A stretch of 18,242 bases of DNA from an uncultured Bacillota bacterium (GTDB lineage Bacteria; Bacillota_I; Bacilli_A; RF39; UBA660). The translations under genes were made by a program, and so were the position numbers. The stretch spans positions 1 through 18,242 of the forward strand of contig CAMUZJ010000012.1 in the NCBI GenBank assembly GCA_947165195.1, in the 5' to 3' direction. Under the pieces are notes generated by a model. That model was not told where the DNA came from and did no database searches. It saw only the letters and a list, made by a program, of their open reading frames with translations. This document shows positions 15,298-18,242 of this stretch, one piece after another (positions within the stretch are counted from its first letter, which is position 1; each line of letters opens with the position of its first letter).

Positions 15298-17314
15298 CAT
15301 AATCGCACTCACTACAAACAATAGATCCGTCTTTTTTCTCTAGTAGTAGTTTACCACATTTAGGGCAATTCTCTCCTGTTGGTCTATCCCAATAAGCTGT
15401 TTTACATTTAGGATAGTTATTACATCCATAGAATATTTTTCCTTTACGAGTAGGTTTTTCTACTATCTTTCCACCACAGTTAGGACAGTCTACTACTTCT
15501 ACTATTTCTTTTTCTTCTTTTTTGATATATTTACAAGTTGAATAGTTACTACAAGCAACAAACTCTCCGTATTTACCTTTACGAATTACTAGAGGACTAC
15601 CACATTCAGGGCACGCTTCTCCAGTCTCTTCTGCTTCTTTTTTCTCCATATCTTGAAAAGCATTTTCAACTCTCGGCTCAAATAAATCGTAAAAGTCTTT
15701 TAATACTTTATTCCAGATAAGTTTACCTTCTGCTATCTCATCTAGTTCTTCTTCCATATCTCTTGTATATTCTACATTTATTAGATCACTAAAGAATTCT
15801 TGTAGTTTTAAAGTTGTCTCTATTCCCATTTCTGTTGGTACAAACTTCTTATCCTCCATACTGACATATCCACGTTCACGAATGGTATCCATAATGGTTG
15901 CATAAGTAGATGGTCTACCAATTCCTAATTCTTCTAATTCTTTAATTAGTTTTGCCTCAGAATACCTTGCTGGTGGTTTTGTATAATGTTGTTCTGGTAA
16001 TACCGTATTAGCAACTGCTTCTTCTTTTTCTCCAATATGAGGAAGAATTTTATCTTCACTAGATTCATAATCGGAATATACTTTTAAGTATCCATCAAAT
16101 AATAACTCTTGACCAGTTGCTTTAAATTTATAATCATTGTTATCTAGTATAACAGTTGTTTGATTTACTTTAGCATCTGCCATTAAGGAAGCAACTGTTC
16201 TTTTAAAAATTAAACTATATAATTTAAATTCATCTCCACTTAAATATTTTTTTACTTTAAGAGGAGTTCTTTCAATACTAGTTGGTCGAATTGCTTCATG
16301 AGCATCTTGTACATTTTCAGTTTTCTTACTTACTTTAACACTACCTAGATATTCTTTTCCATATTCTTTTTCAATATACTTCATAGCAGGAGATACAAAG
16401 TCATTGGATAGACGAACAGAGTCTGTTCTCATATAAGTAATAAGACCTACTGTTTCTTTTTCTAAGTCAATTCCTTCATATAGCTTTTGAGCAATACTCA
16501 TAGTCTTTTTCGCAGAAAAACCTAGTTTAGTAGAAGCTTCTTGTTGTAAGGTAGATGTAATAAATGGCATCTTACTTTTTCTTGCTTTTTCTTTTGCCTC
16601 TACACTTTCTACTTTATATTTGTCCCCTAATTTATCTAATACTTTATCTACTTCTTCTTTAGAATGTAGTTCTATCTCTTCTTCTCTATATTTAAATAGA
16701 GTCGCTTCATACTCCTTAAATTGAGCAGTAATTGTCCAATACTCTTCTGGAATAAACTTACTTATTTCTTCTTCTCTATCAACAATTAATTTTAAAGCTA
16801 CACTTTGTACTCTTCCTGCACTCTTAGCTCCTATTTTACTTTGTAATAATTTACTAAGTCTAAATCCAATAATTCTATCTAATATTCTACGAGTCTCTTG
16901 TGATTTTACTAAGTTGTCATCTATTACTGTTGGATTCTTAATAGCTTCTAGTACTTTATCATGAGTAATTTCATTAAATAAAACTCTTTTATAGTTTTTA
17001 TCTTTTATACCTAATGCATCTTTTAAATGCCATGCGATAGCTTCTCCTTCTCGGTCAGGGTCACTTGCTAGATAGACAAGTTCACTATCCTTAACATCTT
17101 TTTTTAATTCTTTAATAACACTACTTTTTCCTTTTATAGGTACATAGTTAGGAGTAAATCCATTTTCTATATCGACTCCTAATCCATAAGAACCAGTAGT
17201 TGCTAAATCTCTAATATGTCCTTTAGAAGAAACTACTTTATAATCCTCTCCTAAATATTTTTCAATGGTCTTGCTTTTACTTGGACTTTCCACAATAACC
17301 AAATATTTATGCAT
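15290..17314 (-). CDS. topA: DNA topoisomerase I (type IA)
   Basis: It relaxes negatively supercoiled DNA through a 5'-phosphotyrosine intermediate. It has 674 residues. The N-terminal TOPRIM domain carries E9 (VIVESPSKSKTIEKYL) and the SDPDREGEA motif (D85, D87, E89). The nucleophile is Y294 in GLITYMRTDSVR, with R296 next to it. The core continues through AHEAIRPTS and GIGRPSTYATIMDTI. The last 105 or so residues hold three zinc-ribbon units (CPECG...CSNYSTC, CPNCGG...CNNYPKC, CPKCG...CSEC). A weak AAAGGA site lies 8 bases before ATG 17312-17314. It is monocistronic by its terminator. Confidence 0.98.
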   Translation of the reverse strand: MHKYLVIVESPSKSKTIEKYLGEDYKVVSSKGHIRDLATTGSYGLGVDIENGFTPNYVPIKGKSSVIKELKKDVKDSELVYLASDPDREGEAIAWHLKDALGIKDKNYKRVLFNEITHDKVLEAIKNPTVIDDNLVKSQETRRILDRIIGFRLSKLLQSKIGAKSAGRVQSVALKLIVDREEEISKFIPEEYWTITAQFKEYEATLFKYREEEIELHSKEEVDKVLDKLGDKYKVESVEAKEKARKSKMPFITSTLQQEASTKLGFSAKKTMSIAQKLYEGIDLEKETVGLITYMRTDSVRLSNDFVSPAMKYIEKEYGKEYLGSVKVSKKTENVQDAHEAIRPTSIERTPLKVKKYLSGDEFKLYSLIFKRTVASLMADAKVNQTTVILDNNDYKFKATGQELLFDGYLKVYSDYESSEDKILPHIGEKEEAVANTVLPEQHYTKPPARYSEAKLIKELEELGIGRPSTYATIMDTIRERGYVSMEDKKFVPTEMGIETTLKLQEFFSDLINVEYTRDMEEELDEIAEGKLIWNKVLKDFYDLFEPRVENAFQDMEKKEAEETGEACPECGSPLVIRKGKYGEFVACSNYSTCKYIKKEEKEIVEVVDCPNCGGKIVEKPTRKGKIFYGCNNYPKCKTAYWDRPTGENCPKCGKLLLEKKDGSIVCSECDYEK

Positions 17315-17400
17315 TTAATCAATCCTTTCTTGTTTTATTGGTATTTATTTTCTATCTATAATCATAATATGTAGCATATGATAATCGATTAGTAATTTTT

Positions 17401-17406
17401 ATTATA
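17401..17406 (-). promoter_or_regulatory. Possible -10 element upstream of topA
   Basis: Perfect TATAAT on the minus strand (GAATTATAATAAA), about 85 bases ahead of the topA start. The corresponding -35 region (AATGAG) is poor. Between it and the gene, an imperfect inverted repeat (ATCATATG / CATATTATGAT on the minus strand) could be a regulator site. Confidence 0.35.
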
Positions 17407-17469
17407 ATTCTTTTCAACGTCTACTCATTATTTCACATTCAATATTATTTGTAAATACCTTTATCTAAA

Positions 17470-17940
17470 TTACTTTATATACATTAATAATAGATTGAAT
17501 GTGCATAGTATAGAAAGTGTAATCAAATTAGAATAAACATTATCAGACTTAAATTTTTTATCAATAATATAAAGTATAGCTACAAAAGGTAATGTACACA
17601 TTAAAAATTTATCTCCACTAAAAAATGCAATCATTAATAATTTTAAGAATAATTTAGATAAAAGTAATATATAAATTATTGATAAACATATAGATGAAGG
17701 TTTTAGTCTATATTTTTTTAGAGTACCTTTAATAACTATAAAAGAAAAAATAACAATAAGTATCATAATACTAGCAATAATGATACTTTGTATATTTAGT
17801 TGTTCACAGCCTCCAAATAATCCACAATGAGAAAGACCAAATAAAATATTTAAAAAAATTTCAAAGCCAATAGAAATTGTCAAAAATATGGATAAAGAAA
17901 GATAAGTTCTAAAGCTAATATTTTTCTTTTTCATTTTCAT
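17470..17940 (-). CDS. Unknown small membrane protein, about five membrane segments
   Basis: I do not recognise this 156-residue protein. After a basic start (MKMKKKNISFR) there are about five hydrophobic segments: roughly 12-35, 50-72, 82-108, 112-128 and 137-155. A short loop after the first one holds two Cys (LSHCGLFGGCEQLN). Short basic loops (KGTLKKYRLK, DKKFKSD) suggest cytoplasmic turns. No catalytic motif is visible. The start is ATG 17938-17940, with GAGGAG 8 bases upstream; an upstream TTG adjoining it adds one residue and is less likely. It has its own strong promoter and sits between rnhB and topA, a position held by other genes in Bacillus. A bacteriocin-immunity or small permease-like role is possible but unsupported. 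Confidence 0.8.
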   Translation of the reverse strand: MKMKKKNISFRTYLSLSIFLTISIGFEIFLNILFGLSHCGLFGGCEQLNIQSIIIASIMILIVIFSFIVIKGTLKKYRLKPSSICLSIIYILLLSKLFLKLLMIAFFSGDKFLMCTLPFVAILYIIDKKFKSDNVYSNLITLSILCTFNLLLMYIK

Positions 17941-18031
17941 CAAAAATTCTCCTCTTACAAATATTGAAAGAAGAATAATTCTATGCTTCTAATCTTTTGT
18001 ACCAACTATATCCTACCTTCAATTTTATTTA

Positions 18032-18060
18032 ACTATACATAGTTTTTTTCTAAATGTCAA
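18032..18060 (-). promoter_or_regulatory. Consensus sigma-A promoter of the small membrane protein gene
   Basis: On the minus strand a perfect TTGACA (18055-18060) is followed by a 17-base spacer and TATAGT (18032-18037). The predicted start near 18025 gives a leader of about 85 bases. This is the best promoter match in the window. Confidence 0.85.
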
Positions 18061-18070
18061 AAACATATAG

Positions 18071-18092
18071 TTTACTTTTAATGGGAAGTAAA
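18071..18092 (-). terminator. Possible terminator of rnhB
   Basis: On the minus strand TTTACTT and AAGTAAA form a 7-bp AT-rich stem with an 8-base loop just after the rnhB stop. The T tail is delayed and short (CTATATGTTTTT), so the call is weak. Confidence 0.4.
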
Positions 18093-18094
18093 TT

Positions 18095-18242
18095 TTATTT
18101 ATTTTTTTCTAAATAGTCTGCTACTGGTCCATAGCTTCTTCTATGTTCTTCAATTATTCCATACTCTTCTATAGCTTCTAGATGTTTTTTAGTAGGATAT
18201 CCTTTATTATGTTTAAAGTCATACATTGGATATTTTTCATCT
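18095..18242 (-). CDS. rnhB: Ribonuclease HII, C-terminal part (partial)
   Basis: Only the last 49 residues are in the window. They begin DEKYPMYDFKHNKGYPTKKH and continue LEAIEEYGIIEEHRRSYGPV to a TAA stop. The pattern 'YPxYxFxxNKGYxTxxHLxAIxxYGxxxxHRxSxxPV' is the conserved C-terminal signature of RNase HII, which removes ribonucleotides from DNA and RNA-DNA hybrids. The catalytic Asp/Glu residues lie mostly outside the window. Its place upstream of topA agrees with the Bacillus order. Confidence 0.93.
   Translation of the reverse strand, partial: DEKYPMYDFKHNKGYPTKKHLEAIEEYGIIEEHRRSYGPVADYLEKNK

Noticed and set aside
17341..17400. AT-rich inverted repeat upstream of topA as a terminator for the membrane-protein gene
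   Set aside because: The repeat is imperfect and lacks a clear T run, so I would not call it a terminator. It might be a regulator site, noted only as a possibility.

Overview
The window looks like chromosome from a low-GC Bacillota, probably a gut Bacilli/Mollicutes-like lineage (RF39/RFN20 type). This placement is inferred from AT-rich, compact gene packing, Bacillus-like gene order, strong Shine-Dalgarno sites (GGAGG types) and a secreted protein style common in those genomes. UGA acts as stop (relA ends in an ATGA overlap with dtd) and the tryptophan codon I read directly (in topA) is TGG, so standard code 11 fits better than the Mycoplasma code. Apart from a short gene remnant at the left edge, every gene is on the minus strand, so transcription runs right to left.

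Right to left: the 3' end of rnhB (RNase HII); a small unknown membrane protein with its own consensus promoter; topA; a 603-residue secreted or membrane-anchored protein with a TasA/camelysin-like N-terminal half; and a Xer tyrosine recombinase. Next comes the unit secDF - relA/spoT - dtd - AI-2E family permease, tightly spaced and closed by a terminator. It is followed by two tandem paralogous short M3-like zinc peptidases with their own extended -10 promoter. The last unit is a T-box leader, hisS, an unknown 190-residue protein and an archaeal-type aspS. A terminator closes it, and beyond it lies the convergent end of a plus-strand gene (Rpn/PD-(D/E)XK transposase-like).

The backbone matches the Bacillus orders rnhB...topA...xerC(codV) and secDF...relA-dtd...hisS-aspS. 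dprA, trmFO, recJ and apt, which sit between these genes in Bacillus, are absent here, and accessory genes occupy the joints: the surface protein between topA and xer, and the permease plus peptidase pair between dtd and hisS.

The main points of interest are: a T-box whose specifier (GAC) and discriminator base (C) both point to tRNA-Asp although hisS is the first gene; a HisRS with an unusual Cys/His-rich acidic C-terminal tail; an unknown protein co-transcribed between the two synthetases; duplicated miniature M3 peptidases; the large surface protein; and several terminators whose hairpins contain the stop codon of the preceding gene. No tRNA, rRNA, CRISPR array or insertion sequence was seen.
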